NCBI GenBank assembly: GCA_037893225.1
Contig: JAZGUH010000280.1
Coordinates: forward strand, 1,426,001-1,490,000
Direction: 5' to 3'
From: Hippasteria phrygiana
Taxonomy: Eukaryota; Echinodermata; Asteroidea; Valvatida; Goniasteridae
Length of the DNA stretch: 64,000 bases
Part shown: positions 45,414 through 57,679 of the stretch, in pieces
Layout: every line of letters begins with the position of its first letter
How positions within the stretch are numbered: position 1 is the first letter of the stretch
Notes under the pieces: generated by a model
Told to the model about the DNA's origin: nothing
The model's input: only the letters and a program-made list of their open reading frames with translations
Database searches by the model: none
Translations under genes and position numbers: made by a program

Positions 45414-46314
45414 ACGTGCAGCTCAAAGTGAGGAATCATGTAGAATCACATCCTGTCCACCATATCACAATATGAATATCTTACCCTTTAAAACGCAAAG
45501 TTCGCAATCCAATTTCTCATCTCTCTCCATTACGGGGTCCCTGACTGATTAATTAGGAACACCGCCGTGGCATGTTTTAATGGCCGATATGTTCTCTCGC
45601 CAAGTTTCTCTGTTTATTTGCATTGCCCTGATATACACAAAGGCTAAATTTTCCATTTCCCAAAGATTGCAATTTGGGGCGATCTCGGTTTGAAGACTGT
45701 ATCAGCCAGCCCGTCCCTTTTCATTAAGGAACGAATAAACATCGATGTGTTCCATTACCATATTTCTTGCTAGCTTTTTCCCTCTTGGGGATTTGATTAT
45801 ATATATATTTCCTCTGATTTAAGCAGGAATCTGTTGGACGGGTTTTTTGATAAACAGACCAACATGCAATCCTTTTATTATTTTTCTGGCATATTTTTCT
45901 TCTCTGGAGCCGCATAAATAACTCTTGAATATGAGGCCACAAAAAGGTTTAGCGTCTTGTCTTTTTTTTTTTGTCTTTCAAATAAAAGAAGGTGCCTATT
46001 TAACTGTTATTTTTACATGATGTCAGGCAGTAGTTTCCAAAATGGCCGCGATTTTTATTTCAAGATGGCTTTCGCCGAAAGTGGAGTTTACCAAATTGAT
46101 TTCAAACATCGCAATATACTGACTGGGAGGTATTAACTCTCTTCACTTCGCTTGTAGGAATGATTTTTGGGAGGGAAAATGAGGCGGCCCGAGAAACAGA
46201 AGCGGGTGGGGATGCCAAACTTAATTCTTTATTTCTTTCGATTTCTCGATTTCTTTATTTCTTTGTACATTTTTTGAAATTTCTTCAGCCAAATCAACAA
46301 GATCTCAAATCTGT
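45414..46314. other. Intergenic, no gene seen
   Basis: AT rich. AAAATGGCCGC and AAGATGGC (YY1-like) near 46,040-46,070. Confidence 0.4.
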
Positions 46315-46402
46315 TAAAAATGAACAAAGAAAACTGGCAGGAGCCGGGTGTTGACCTTCGACCTCACACCGGCTTTGTACCGAACGACTGAGCTATCTTA
46401 AT
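46315..46402 (-). mobile_element. tRNA-derived SINE
   Basis: On the - strand AGATAGCTCAGTCGTTCGG (box A) and a degenerate box B GGTCAACACCC, followed by CGGCTCCTGCCAGTTTTC, as at 29,815. A repeat, not a tRNA gene. Confidence 0.65.
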
Positions 46403-47446
46403 ACCTTGTCAGTTGCCTTGTGGTTTGTATGATAATTTCTCAAAAAGACAGGGGACATTTCAGGGGACAATGAATATAATCATAGTACAGTTGTCAGTTC
46501 AGTAGATGTGGCTGAGATGTGTGTGGCTGCTTTAATGTTCATGTCCATTACAATCAATTCGGAGTTCTCCCCTCTGTACTGTACACTAGAGACACACCCC
46601 ACGCCCAGACGTTAATGACGCTGTATTGGTTTCACAATTACAGAGTGACACGTCTCACAATTAAAGTGCGCGTTTTTGTTCCGCGAGGCCAGGCCTATTG
46701 TACCCATTGTGTCCCCGATCACAATACCGCTCTATATCATCCGACGGCCATAGTTCTTTAGATGAGTTTCCTCGCCGGGCGAATCGTGAAAACTCACCGG
46801 ACAAATGCTTTATTGTGGAGTCTTTTGCCCGGCAGGAAATTTGATAAGAGATGGGGGAGGGTAGAGAGAGACAGAGACAGTGGGATATTACGAGCCGTGA
46901 ATGAGATTGGGAGGTAGCTTGGATGAGGCTGCGGGAAGATGGGATGTTGACCCCCCGTCCGTGGTGAAAATGAGGAGAGAGATGTAGCTGCAAGAACACA
47001 AAGGAGACGGTGATTCTGGAAGGAGGGGGAAAAAAGGATGGAGCGTGAATGAAAGAAACGGTGATGAGAAGAATGAATGTCATGAAAACGATGCTTCGAT
47101 TGGAGGAAGCAGGAGGAGGGGACACACTACACGGGGCAAAGAATAAGCCGATGTCGGGCAGAAAGATTCAGTAGAAGAGCGGAAAGGAGGACTGAGGAAG
47201 TTTATTGCAGCTGACAAAATAGAAAAAATACGAGAAACCTTTTTTGATTAATTAAGGGGAAAGAGACAGCGATGCAGTAAATTCATTTTAACCGTCGTCT
47301 TTCATCAGTCCCTTTCTATTAGAAGGTTATTCCTCCATACATGCCTTATGCGGTTTCACAACGTGGTTGCAAGTAATCGCTTTTCAGTGAAGATTTTGAC
47401 TTGTAACTGAACTTAGTGGCGAATCAGGAGGCAGGGTCAACTTGGC

Positions 47447-47550
47447 CAGTGTTACAGTATTTGCTAGCCCATTATATAATACTAACCCCCAAATCCATTT
47501 ATTTCTGAAAATTACAGCAAAAGCAAATGATGTATATATAGTACCTTTAA
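47447..47550 (+). mobile_element. Kolobok-like TTAA MITE (34-bp palindrome family), 3' end only
   Basis: CAGTGTTACAGTATTTGCTA through GCAAATGATGTATATATAGT then ACCTTTAA. 5' half absent. Confidence 0.75.
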
Positions 47551-48867
47551 GTTCTACCTACAATATTTACCTGTTGAACTTGAATATGTTAGACCACAGT
47601 GTATTTTACGCATAACCAAACACATCGAGGCAATTTCCATATACATGTAAAGTGTTTTCTGTGGTATCGGGCGATGATCCAGTATGCATGACCTAAACAA
47701 CATCATTTCCAATACGAAGGATGCGGCCTATGATGTTGATGACGAACGAAGGGTCTTTTGCGATGGAAACACGAATCCCCAATGGCCCACGGCACTGTTT
47801 GTCATCCTTTCACGAAGTCCAGAATAAACAAAAGACAGATATCACAGCTCTGCCGGTGTCATTATTATGGACCACATTATCCCCATCTAATTTACACCTA
47901 AAGTGCGTGTTGACAGGTGCCCCTCATTACATACAATGATTTTTTTATAAGGCCTAGTTGTATATTATTTGTCAACATATTTCAAATGCTGAAAATACGT
48001 AACAAAAGCACTACATACCATGGGAGTAAATAATGCAAAAACCTGTATTTGTTTTCAACGATCGATGATACCTCATTACTCATTAAGATTTGATTGCAAT
48101 ATTAATGGATGTCGTCGGGATAGAGTCAATATTGACAAGGTGGAATGCGCAGCGGGCTAATAAGTCGCATCGGGCCGGCCGTCTCGCGGAGCTATGGACG
48201 GCAGGGGTATGTGGCGAGGCCACGGGGAAATCTCCGCACTTTGCCCCAAGAATTATTAATTGCTTCAGATTTATTATGAAGTATGTGGTCTTATTCACAC
48301 GCAGCGCGGAGACGGGAAAGAGGCTCCCGGAAGTAGAAGGGAGAATGCGTGTGAGAGGAGGAATCCAGATTGAGAAGTCAAAATTTTGATTGAACATTTA
48401 CAAACTACATGTAAAAATATAAATGACAAATTATAATTTTTCGTTTATCAATTTCATTTTTAATTGTCGTCAGTAATTTCTAATGGAAATGTATTCATGG
48501 TTTTGCATGCATGTCTAATTTAGGATCAAATTGAGGGAAATATTGCAGGTAAACGATTTGCAGCTAAGAATTAAATTGTTAGTTTTTATTGAAACAGCCA
48601 AGTTGTTCGCTTTTATGCATTAAACATTAAATGCAAACATGAATATTGACAGTTGGAAGCTAACGTGTTATTCATTCTTTAGCATTAAAGATATACTGCC
48701 TGCTTTTTGTTTTAAATAATTGTTTTCTTCTAAATATTTTTCTTGTAAGACATTTCATTCATGTTAAGATAAACCACCCTTTTTTCTATATTCTGGACGT
48801 CTGCAATCCTCCAAAAAGGCTTATATTTTTGGTTGATTTCGCGCATCTAATAAACACAAAGACACGC
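47551..48867. other. Intergenic; GC-richer block 48,080-48,390
   Basis: The block (GGGCCGGCC, CTCGCGGAGC, CACGCAGCGCGGAGACGGG around an AT-rich AATTATTAATTGCTTCAG) is repeat free and may be a distal enhancer. From 48,440 a fragment of the foldback family (TTTTTAATTGTCGTCAG, TTTTGCATGCATGTCTAATT) follows. Confidence 0.35.
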
Positions 48868-49035
48868 CCGAATTATTGTCGGGCCACAAATAATTCGACA
48901 TTTGTAATTATTCGATTGCTAAACGTGGGTGGGTTTTCGTTGGATGTCTGATTTAAGTAAATACATTGCTGGAAAAGCAAGTAAAAAGAAATAAAAAAAA
49001 TTCGTGGTGAGATCGAAAAGAGCACGGACAGTATT
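48868..49035. repeat. Dispersed repeat with AAATAATTCGACATTTGTAA core, copy 2
   Basis: Second copy of the repeat at 3,324-3,514. Confidence 0.6.
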
Positions 49036-50069
49036 TTTCTTTTACTCGTTGTGAGCGTTTGTGTTTTCATACTAAACTTGATTAAAGTCCCTCAAAGTAT
49101 AATTGCAAATTCATTGTTTTTATCGCGTGTGATTTACCCCTATCGTTTATACAACGTACCCCGCATCTGAGGTAAGTTGTTATAAATGCTTCCTTCATTT
49201 ATTAATTAATAACTAATTACCAGTTGTTTGGTTAAAATAAATTAACTGCTTTGTTTCAGTATAGGCCTATATCCAGCCTTCACCAGGAGACAGACGAGAC
49301 TCGTCTTGTTTAATTACGATAATATGGTGCAAAATGTCAAATTTCCAAGAAATAGCCCCGGTATTCCTTACTCACTGGCGGACCCAGGGCCTTCTTTTGT
49401 AAACATTTCTGCAATGCTTCATTCACTACCGGTAGGCCTACATACATGTATAGGATGTCATGTCAGACTCTTTTCATGTGCGCGTTTACACCTCAATGAG
49501 CAACGCAAGATATTTCCCGTAACCCACCGCAACCCACATCTGTATTATAATGCCATTATTGCAAGGAGTTCTACAGTTTATATACTACCGTGGTTTTATC
49601 GATTTGTTTCCAACCCCAAGATTGTCCGCCCTTCCCATACCCCGTGACTTCTGAACGATCGATTAGCCCTCTCCCAGGCGGAAAAAAACCACCAAATTTC
49701 AAACAGTGACTCACAAAATAAAAGATTCGCCGCGCCGTTGCGCGCGCTGTTTATCAATCAAATTGCTCGGAAATAAGGACAAATTTTCGTCTGCCGCGGG
49801 CGAGCGAATGCGGTTGGGTGAGCCCGCATATGCTGTGCGTCGGAACGGCGGCATCGAACTGAGAAATTACACCGAAGAGCGAAAAGTAATCATTTTCGCA
49901 CCAAGCTGTCTGTCCCGAAAATGATTTTACAGAGAATTTGGTTTTGCATAATGTGGGTTATAATATTCGTTGTCATAAATGCAATGGTGTCGAATGTTCG
50001 TACAAATATAGAAGAAGCCATCTATAGCATGTTCATTTTTAACTGCCAGTATTTATTTTTGCCTTTTCT
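49036..50069. other. Intergenic; GC-richer stretch 49,720-49,900
   Basis: Repeat-free GC-richer stretch with TTTATCAATCAAATTG. A foldback-family fragment (TGTTCATTTTTAACTGCCAG) lies just before the TTAA element at 50,070. No gene recognised. Confidence 0.35.
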
Positions 50070-50184
50070 TTAAAGATAATATGCAACATTTGCAAACATC
50101 CAAAAACAAAACTAAATTATTACTATGAAAGACCTTACTTGACATTTAGTAAATAATAGTCTCAAGCATCCGGTTAAATCATGG

Positions 50185-50428
50185 CAGAGTTGTATTCGAG
50201 TCCCTGCAAGTCCTGTCACAAGTCCTTTCGCAAGTCCAATCAGTGGTCCTTTCATAAAGCTGGTCGCAAGTAACTGGATGAACAATGACAAAGGAATGCC
50301 TTTGTCAAAGCTCATTTGAATAGCCTGTGATTGGGATTAGGACTGGAGGGCTTGTGATAGACTTGCAGGGACTTGCAGGGACTTGCAGGGACTTGCAGGG
50401 ACTTGTGATGGACTCGAATACATCTCTG
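50185..50428. mobile_element. hAT MITE nested in a TTAA MITE
   Basis: Terminal inverted repeats CAGAGTTGTATTCGAGTCC and (right, reverse complement) CAGAGATGTATTCGAGTCC, one mismatch in 19. Target duplication AATCATGG (50,177-50,184) / AACCATGG (50,429-50,436), 7 of 8. Uninterrupted relatives read AAATCATGGCACC, confirming the site. Includes GACTTGCAGG tandem units. Confidence 0.85.
50356..50405. repeat. GGGACTTGCA 10-bp tandem repeat
   Basis: Four to five perfect units inside the nested hAT MITE. Confidence 0.85.
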
Positions 50429-50848
50429 AACCATGGCACCTGGTGTGCTGTCATTTTCAAGGAAAGTAGGATTCTGTATCAATTTCGAATGATGGTCGGC
50501 CTATACCCTCGTTAGAAAAAAAACTTATTTTTTTAAATACTACCCCCAATTTACTAAATTTAGTTTGCGATCGGTTATACATCCGTGAACGGGTGCAATC
50601 CAGCTAGTCTGGTTCCCTGACCAGACAATTCCCCGATGTCTATAAATTGCTTCGTTTCGTTTCGTTTGAAGCAAGAAGGTCAGGGAACCAGACCACAAGA
50701 ACAGTATTTTGTTCTTGGTTTTTCCAGCATCTATACGAACATAAAACTTTAAACAGGTCACTGCAAGAATATTTGCAAAAATACTAACCCCCACATCCAT
50801 CCATTTCTGAAAATAACACCTAAAGCGAATGTTGTATGCCACCTTTAA

Positions 50849-51828
50849 GTTACATGGATGCTAAGAAGTTAAATTACACATCAATTATTCTACGCCAAGT
50901 GGTTACAAAAACATTGTGATCAGGATTTCAAAAATTATTGTTTCATGCAAAATATGTCGCTCCATATGGACTGTAAGTGAAGTGTTTCTCAACTCATCAA
51001 CAATGTGTCTCAATGAAACTTCTTTCTTGTCGTCATTAAGTAAAAAATCAATCTTAGTTGAGTTTTCAAACTGGAGATAAAAAGGACGAAATTTATGGGG
51101 GAAAGCAGACTTACTCAACGGCACGACACCTTAAATATCATCATGTACCGGTATATCTCGCAATACGTGCGCATAAAGAAGTTACTGTACTGTACTTGTG
51201 ACAACGTACACCCAGTCATACTTTTCCAATACTTCAGAGGACAATGCTTTGTGTTTTCTATTGTTCGTTTTATATAACCCAACAACACAGACTAAGCACG
51301 TATTTTTACGTCCGAGGACCGATTTCAACAAAAGACCGACTTGCGAGGACTGAAAGGTTTCTTTGTACATGTATTTCCTTAAATGTCTACTCTTGTCCTC
51401 GGATGTATATACAGAACCTGTACACAAAGCACGATGTATAAATAGGTCAAAATAATGTGCAAGTCTTATGTTTTAAAAACCACCCCCCTTTCCTTAATAT
51501 TTCAGGAACACATTTTTAATGAAACAGATAAATAAGATTTGTGTCACTTTGCAATACATAGTTGTTGTTTGTTTGTTTGTTTGGTTTTTGTTTTATAAAA
51601 TAAAGTGAAGAAGCTTAATTTTTTTACGAAGTTACACTGCAATTTTTTTTAAAATAACGGGTTTTTCACCCTGTAATAAAAAACAGACCATCAGCGTATT
51701 TTAGTTTTAGGCCCTAACGGGTTTTGGACGTAAAATCTAATGCTCTCCTACACGAATCTCATTACGCAGCAACTGACCAATCGGAACTGAGGAAATTTGT
51801 GTTCACACAAGGCATGTTATATTGTAAA
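50849..51828. other. Intergenic, no gene seen
   Basis: AT rich. GTTT short repeat at 51,562-51,583. Confidence 0.4.
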
Positions 51829-52045
51829 CACGTTCATATTTAACTGTTGATTTTCATTTTTGCCTTTTTAAAGATATAAGATCAAAATGTGGCCTACTTT
51901 TCCGTAAAAATGAAAAGTCTTGGCTAAAAATCGATATCAGGCAATGTAGCCTCAAATTTGGCCCCAAATAAGACATGCATGCAAAACCACGAGTAACCTA
52001 ACAATAGAAAAGTATTTATGAAAAACGACAGTTAAATATAAACGT
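51829..52045. mobile_element. Foldback/TIR element (CACGTTCATATTTAACTG)
   Basis: Arms CACGTTCATATTTAACTG and (right, reverse complement) CACGTTTATATTTAACTG match at 17 of 18. The interior has GACATGCATGCAAAACCACG, also found with variants near 37,955, 48,513, 32,405 and 55,345. No coding capacity. Confidence 0.65.
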
Positions 52046-52671
52046 GTTTGTAGTGTTTCGTCCAAAAACACGGTTTCTTGACCAAAATATTTAATTATTT
52101 AAACAATTCCACAATATAATTTAGATTTTCTGTAAACAGAGGTAAAGAATCGCCTTACATCTCGTTTAGTATTCAAATATTGAAATTGTTCATGGGAAAC
52201 CGTGACTTCATCATGGCGGGACTCAAGGCTGAATATAAAGCTAAAGCACGACATGGTTCAGTTTATAATGTTTAGTAGTTTCATATCTATGGTAATGTAT
52301 AATAAGTTACGCCCATTTAATTAGTCTGGTTCCCATTTCTTTAAATTTGTAATTACTTACACCAAGCTTCCAGTAAACTCAGTGATTTTTTTCATAACCC
52401 GTCTTTTTACGGGAATAGCAGGGTTATTTTAAGGGTCAGTGACGTAAAATAACAGTGTTCACATGAGTCGTTACAGATAACAGCTTGCACCGTTTTTTAC
52501 CGTATGGTACTTGCGTCCAAACTGCCAGGAAATTCCCGTAAAAAACGGTGTTTTTTTTACAGTGTACGGGCAGTACGTCTTAATAAAACACGTGAAATTT
52601 ATGTAGATTTGATTCTCTCCGTCTCCGTTACGTGATTTAACGGACCGGCAACCCATCGTAAAGCACTAGTA
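52046..52671. other. Intergenic with inverted ACGGGAA/TTCCCGTAAAAAACGG segments
   Basis: TTTTTACGGGAATAGCAGGG (about 52,405) and TTCCCGTAAAAAACGGTG (about 52,533) are inverted relative to each other, with GTAAAATAACAGTG and TTTTTTACAGTGTA nearby. Probably a decayed TIR element. Confidence 0.4.
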
Positions 52672-52780
52672 CACTGCAAAAAACGTGGTGTCAATCTAAC
52701 ACCATATGGTGTTTATATTGGGCGAGTGGTCCAATATAAACACCACGTGGTGTTAATTTTACACCACAGTTTTTGCAGTG
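52672..52780. mobile_element. TA-flanked foldback MITE (CACTGCAAAAA family), complete
   Basis: 109 bp between TA (52,670-52,671 and 52,781-52,782), mariner-like. Termini CACTGCAAAAAACGTGGTG and CACCACAGTTTTTGCAGTG. The interior folds: AACACCATATGGTGTTTATA pairs with TATAAACACCACGTGGTGTT. The inner GTGTTTATATTGG arms make nearly the whole element a hairpin. Confidence 0.8.
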
Positions 52781-52782
52781 TA

Positions 52783-53320
52783 AGGAGCTGACAGGAAGCT
52801 GAAACGCGATTCACAGACCGTAAAATAACGACCAGTTTGGGGGATCAGTGAGTTTGAAATCCCCCAGCGAAGCCGCGACTGACGCGGTGCAAACCGTACG
52901 GTCCGCGTACAGCAATTTGCAATAAAAGATTGCATCTCCGGGCAAGATCGGCTTAAGATCTCCGCCGGGGACTTGTTTGTATAAGTCGACAATGGATCCC
53001 CTCTCTCTCTCTCTTTGCTCGTTCTCAAGCTCTTTTTTCATCTCTCCTCTTTGCTCTGACGTGGTTGCCATGGCGACAGAGTCCTTATTGAGAGGATGGG
53101 GGTCGTGTTGCTAGCAGCGCTGATGTATTTCTCCCCTTTTTTTTGCACGAGAGATGCTGGCATTGATGCATGTTTTATTCAAGGAAGGGCCGTAACTGGC
53201 CGTGCATAATGCACACTCGCTATCCTGGCGTGGTTTCCATTTTCTCATTATAGAGTTTGCATAATGCGCAAAAAGACGGACAAATTCCAAGGGTTAGTAA
53301 TTATTTATGCCCTTTTAGAA
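52783..53320. other. Intergenic; GC-richer block 52,790-53,070
   Basis: Repeat-free, with GTACGGTCCGCGTAC and CTCCGCCGGGG. Possible regulatory element; no domain in either strand's open frames. Confidence 0.35.
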
Positions 53321-53508
53321 CATATGATGCGCGATATGGGGCAGAGGGAACCCCCCCCCCCCCCCTCTTTTGTGTTGGTCATTGTGTTCACGGAATCTCA
53401 GGAATTCTTTTCAGATCTCTAGGGGGATGTGTAACAATAGTCTGGAGAGTGTATAGGGTATAGGGACAAAAGGGGGGTACCCCTCTGCCTTATATCGTGC
53501 TGGGTATA
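53321..53508. mobile_element. 8-bp-TSD MITE (GCACGATATGGGG family), complete copy
   Basis: 188 bp with a perfect duplication TTTTAGAA (53,313-53,320 and 53,509-53,516). Left end CATATGATGCGCGATATGGG; right end TATATCGTGCTGGGTATA. C run at 53,351-53,365. Confidence 0.9.
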
Positions 53509-53956
53509 TTTTAGAATTGGGTATATTTCGTGAATTCCAACACGGTATTACACGGGTTGACATTCTTCATCCTCTTTTATTAACCGTTTGGTCTTATCAT
53601 TAGTTAACATGTTCATCGTCATATTTGTCGCAATGTTGTTTTCATCATCGTCATAATAACCACCATCCTCAACATTACCGTCATTATAAAAAAAATTAAA
53701 GAAAAAGACCATCTTTGCTGGAAAAAAACACATATTTTTAAGGAGATATTGGAACTAAGGAAGGCATTTTGATGTCTCGCTATTATGATTACTTTATCTA
53801 TTTCTAGACAGCACTTGATACCCCTAGTGGTCTTATGTTATATTCCCTGTGGTCTAAACGCTTTACCTTGAAATAGGTTGGATTGGGTTTAGGGTTTTTT
53901 AATATGTGCTCATGTCTGTGCACAAGTCTATTGGAATGTCTTCCTATTCCTTATTA

Positions 53957-54213
53957 CCACCGTCACCGTCACCGTCACCGTCACCGTCACCGTCACCGTC
54001 ACCGTCACCGTCACCGTCACCGTCACCGTCACCGTCACCGTCACCGTCACCGTCACCGTCACCGTCACCGTCACCGTCACCGTCACCGTCACCGTCACCG
54101 TCACCGTCACCGTCACCGTCACCGTCACCGTCACCGTCACCGTCACCGTCACCGTCACCGTCACCGTCACCGTCACCGTCACCGTCACCGTCACCGTCAC
54201 CGTCACCGTCACC
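53957..54213. repeat. ACCGTC hexanucleotide array
   Basis: About 42 essentially perfect units in 257 bp. Because the unit is a multiple of three, all frames stay open and read as alternating dipeptides (Ser-Pro, His-Arg, Thr-Val and complements). They are not genes. Confidence 0.97.
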
Positions 54214-56109
54214 ACAATTAAGGTTGTCACTGTCACCACTAGTACCCACAGCACTTCCTGTTTGTATTTACCAACACAACGTAGGCCTATACACGCATTT
54301 TAACCAGTGGCTTATCCATCGGGAGGGGGGGGGGTAAGGGGGGCAACTTTCACCCTGGCGTCATTAAAAAAAATGAAATAGTGTTTTTAAGACGGTTTAG
54401 AGACAGTTCAGACGTTGTTTGCCCTCCCTGGCAGATGCCTGTACTGATTTTAACCCTCTTTCTCACATTTCTACTGGGAATTTTACGTAAAATTTACATT
54501 TCAGTATTGCCTCCTGGCCTCTTCTTTAATTTTCTTCTTTTCCGTTTTTGGGGTTTGTTTTTTTCTTCAAATCTGGGGTGATCCTATGGCCCACCCGGTC
54601 AAAAAGTGGGAGTATCCCCCCCCCCCCCCCCCCCAACCTACGCCCTTGAACCACACTATTACATGAACATTACTTCACCCACATTGACTATGTCAAAACA
54701 ATGCAGACCGTGACGTCACCATGACGATTTCGCAAGAAAGTGCAGTTCCTGCATGATATCTTTGCCTCTTGTGTGTTCATAACTGCAGTCGTCAAAACGC
54801 CTTCTCTCTCACACCGTGCGCAGCCACGGCACACTGCAGGAATACTCTCCACAGAAAGGTCTCTGCCCCGTCTCGCCGTTCATTCAGGACTGCACGTGTT
54901 CCGCCTCTAGCTATCATCCCACTGATATCTCCGCGCCGAATCTTTGGCCCCGATCCGGCCATAACCGTAAGAGTGGGTGAATTCCCTTCCAGATATAAAT
55001 CGATACGAGACGAAGAGGAAAATAATAATGATAAAGGGAGGGGGGGAATGTGTGCGCTTTAAAAGCCGGATCACGCTTTGGGTGGAAAAATACATTTAAT
55101 GAGTTGACAGGAAGACGGCGCGAACCTTTGCGGTAAACATAATTTTTTTGGCGGGGGGGGGGGGGGGGGGGGTAGTCTTTGCTCGATGTAGGCGTGCTTT
55201 CAAAATCTGAATGTTCACCTTCTTCTTTTTCGGAAGAGATTTGAACAAAAGAAATACTAAATGAAAACGTAAAAGAAACATATCTATTTCTAATAGCCGT
55301 TTTTCATCAGTAACTTCCTGTTGGAATGTTTATCATGCATAGCTTTGCATGCATGTCTTGTTTCTGCCTGTTTGGAGTTATTTTGAAGATAATCGATTTT
55401 TCAGCCGGTTCAAATTTGTACCGAAAAGAAGCACGCTGTCTACTCTCTCATAAAAAGTCCGAAATTTCAGTTGACAAATTACGCTATTGATTTCATTTAT
55501 TATTTTTATTTACACTCTGTACCGGCAAAATACAAAGATTAATCAAATAAACAGTGTGACCATCAATCAAGCATGAAACGTAAACATGTATTGTCAAAGA
55601 AACTCAGTAATATTGAGTTGTAAGAAAGAACACCACCTCTATATACAGGGCAAGTCTGCAACATAACGGTCTTCGACTACCGGTACATTTATGTTTCAAA
55701 TACGCCTTCTCTTTCTAAACTTGATGGACCATTTTGACATATTCCCAAATCCAAAATGTATTGTTAGGCTGAGTTAGGTTCTTCATTTTTTAACAGAAGA
55801 AAGACCTGTTAAGATTTTGAGCACTGAAAACGGTCTTATACAATACAAACACGTGCTGAGTGTTGTTTCTCTTCTATTACGTGAAAATACTTTGTGGTTT
55901 TCGAATTTTCTGATAAAAACGAAGGTTGGATGAATGTGCTTTGTTACTTGCATGTGTTCGTTTTAATCAAAGAAAATGGAAGATTCTAACCAAATCGTGT
56001 TCATTTCGTAAATACATACAACGAAATTGACAAGAGCAATTTTAAGCCACGTGCAACCCGAAGTACATCATCGGGGATTCTTGCCTTGAGTTGTTTAAAG
56101 ACAGATTGC
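54214..56109. other. Intergenic, no gene seen
   Basis: C run 54,616-54,634 and G run 55,153-55,172. GC-richer block 54,780-54,990. Foldback-family fragment near 55,290-55,400 (TAGCTTTGCATGCATGTCTT). Confidence 0.4.
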
Positions 56110-56345
56110 CTGAAATTGAGTGGAAGTGGAAGTGCCGTGGCCTAGTGGTTTGGAGCATTGAATTCGTGGTCTGCGGGTAATTCTGCAAGTTGTGGGTTCG
56201 AGCCCCAGTCATCCTGGGCTATAGCACGTCTACGCTTAATATGGGTAGAGGCATTATTAATGCCTTGCAAAGGGACTAGTTACCCATCCCAACCCTATTC
56301 ATACTGTGAAGAGATCAGATTATCTTGTCTTGTTTCAGTGTTTCA
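56110..56345 (+). mobile_element. tRNA-derived SINE
   Basis: Box A TGGCCTAGTGG (56,138) and box B GGGTTCGAGCCCC (56,193), with an unpaired acceptor stem. The body ends GATCAGATTATCTTGTCTTG, and a ~65-bp part of it (GGACTAGTTACCCATCC onwards) is repeated at about 56,485-56,550. Confidence 0.7.
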
Positions 56346-56728
56346 GGGGCTGGTTCTTCCACACTTTCCTCTGTAGCCCACACCTCAAGTGGCCTCTGGC
56401 CTCGTAATGGCGATTTGCATACAAATAATGTACGTCCATACAGGGAAGGGAATAGGGAGAAAAAAAGGAATGAAGACTAGGAATGGACTAGTTACCCATC
56501 CAAACCCTATTCATACTGTGAAGAGATCAGATTATCTTGTCTTGTTTCAGGTGATAAAGGCAACGAGAAACGGATTATGAAGGAAAATTAATTTCAGTTT
56601 TATATATTTAGCATTTATAGCAGTCACTAACTCGTGGCAGTTGTTGAAGATTCTGAACAAGTTCTATTTATTGATTGCTAAATGTATTTCTGTCTGTCTG
56701 CCTGCCTGTCGGGCTCTCGGGCTGTCTG

Positions 56729-56871
56729 CCTGTTTGTTTGTTTGTTTGTTTGTTTGTTTGTTTGGGGGTGTTTGTTTGTTTGTTTGTTTGTTTGTTTGTT
56801 TGTTTGTTTGTTTGTTTGTTTGTTTGTTTGTTTGTTTGTTTGTTTGTTTGTTTGTTTGTTTGTTTGTTTGT
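56729..56871. repeat. TTTG tetranucleotide array
   Basis: About 33 units with one TTTGGGGGTG interruption at 56,761. Preceded by cryptic CTGT/CTGC sequence. Cys-Leu-Phe-Val frames here are not genes. Confidence 0.95.
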
Positions 56872-56879
56872 GTTGGGGT

Positions 56880-57322
56880 GTTTGTTATTTTGTTGGTTTT
56901 TTATTTTATTTTTATTGTTATTTATTTTTTTTATTAAAAAATATTTTAGACTATATTTCCCGTCTTCTTTCAAATACTTCATTTTAACAAAAGGCATATT
57001 GATTGCATAGGAATAACTTGTGCTCGTTTCAGTATCAAAGAATTCAATGCCTTGATTTAGCACACGGTGTGTTCAATCCCACGGTTCCAAGACTGCCTCG
57101 TGTTTGTTCGCCCGGCCCCGAATGAGACAAGTATCGATTCTTCGGGATGATTGACTTCGTGGGAATCGAAGCGAATTGCCCCGCGGATATGGCGATATTA
57201 AACGTGCTGGGAACGGCAGGGCATGGGGAAATCACTGTAGCGTGTGTAAATTTGTATAATGAGTAGAAACAAGCCAAGCTGACCGTGGTTCATCAATATA
57301 GAGATTGTGCTCGGATTTATTC

Positions 57323-57353
<31 letters not shown>

Positions 57354-57679
57354 CCCATCTCCAGATTGAGCGACAAGTCTCGCGATTTCACGAACACATT
57401 TTTGTTTCGCTTTTTATGTAAACGTCTTGGTACCAAACACAGACTAGTCTAGTGGCGGACTCTTTAATCTGCATTCCCATATGATATAGCAATGTGAATA
57501 ATAGGTCGGCAGTTGAGGTCAGACTTTTCATTATTATTTTCGTCATCAATTTGAAATATTATTGAAACGTTGTAAATTTAAATCTCCTCAGATTTCGAGG
57601 TCAAATTGCACGCTCAATTTCCGGGGGTCAGCCTGTAACGTGCAAAGACTCAAGATCTCTGGACTCAAGATCTCAGTGA
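56880..57679. other. Intergenic, no gene seen
   Basis: 27-base C run at 57,330-57,356. CGTGGGAA (CSL-type) near 57,158. Confidence 0.4.

Larger units (their letters stand above)
50070..50848 (+). mobile_element. Kolobok-like TTAA MITE (34-bp palindrome family) carrying a hAT MITE
   Basis: TTAA at 50,070-50,073 and 50,845-50,848. Termini AGATAATATGCAACATTTGC and GCGAATGTTGTATGCCACCT. Interrupted by a 244-bp hAT MITE at 50,185 and by about 90 bp of other sequence near 50,515-50,605 in place of the palindrome's right arm. Confidence 0.8.

Noticed and set aside
50356..50405. CRISPR-like short repeats
   Set aside because: Contiguous 10-bp units without spacers, inside a eukaryotic MITE.
53883..54337. 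Long Ser-Pro, His-Arg and Thr-Val frames
   Set aside because: Produced by the ACCGTC hexamer array, which keeps every frame open.
56641..57063. Cys-Leu-Phe-Val and Lys-Gln-Thr-Asn repeat frames
   Set aside because: Translation of the TTTG array.
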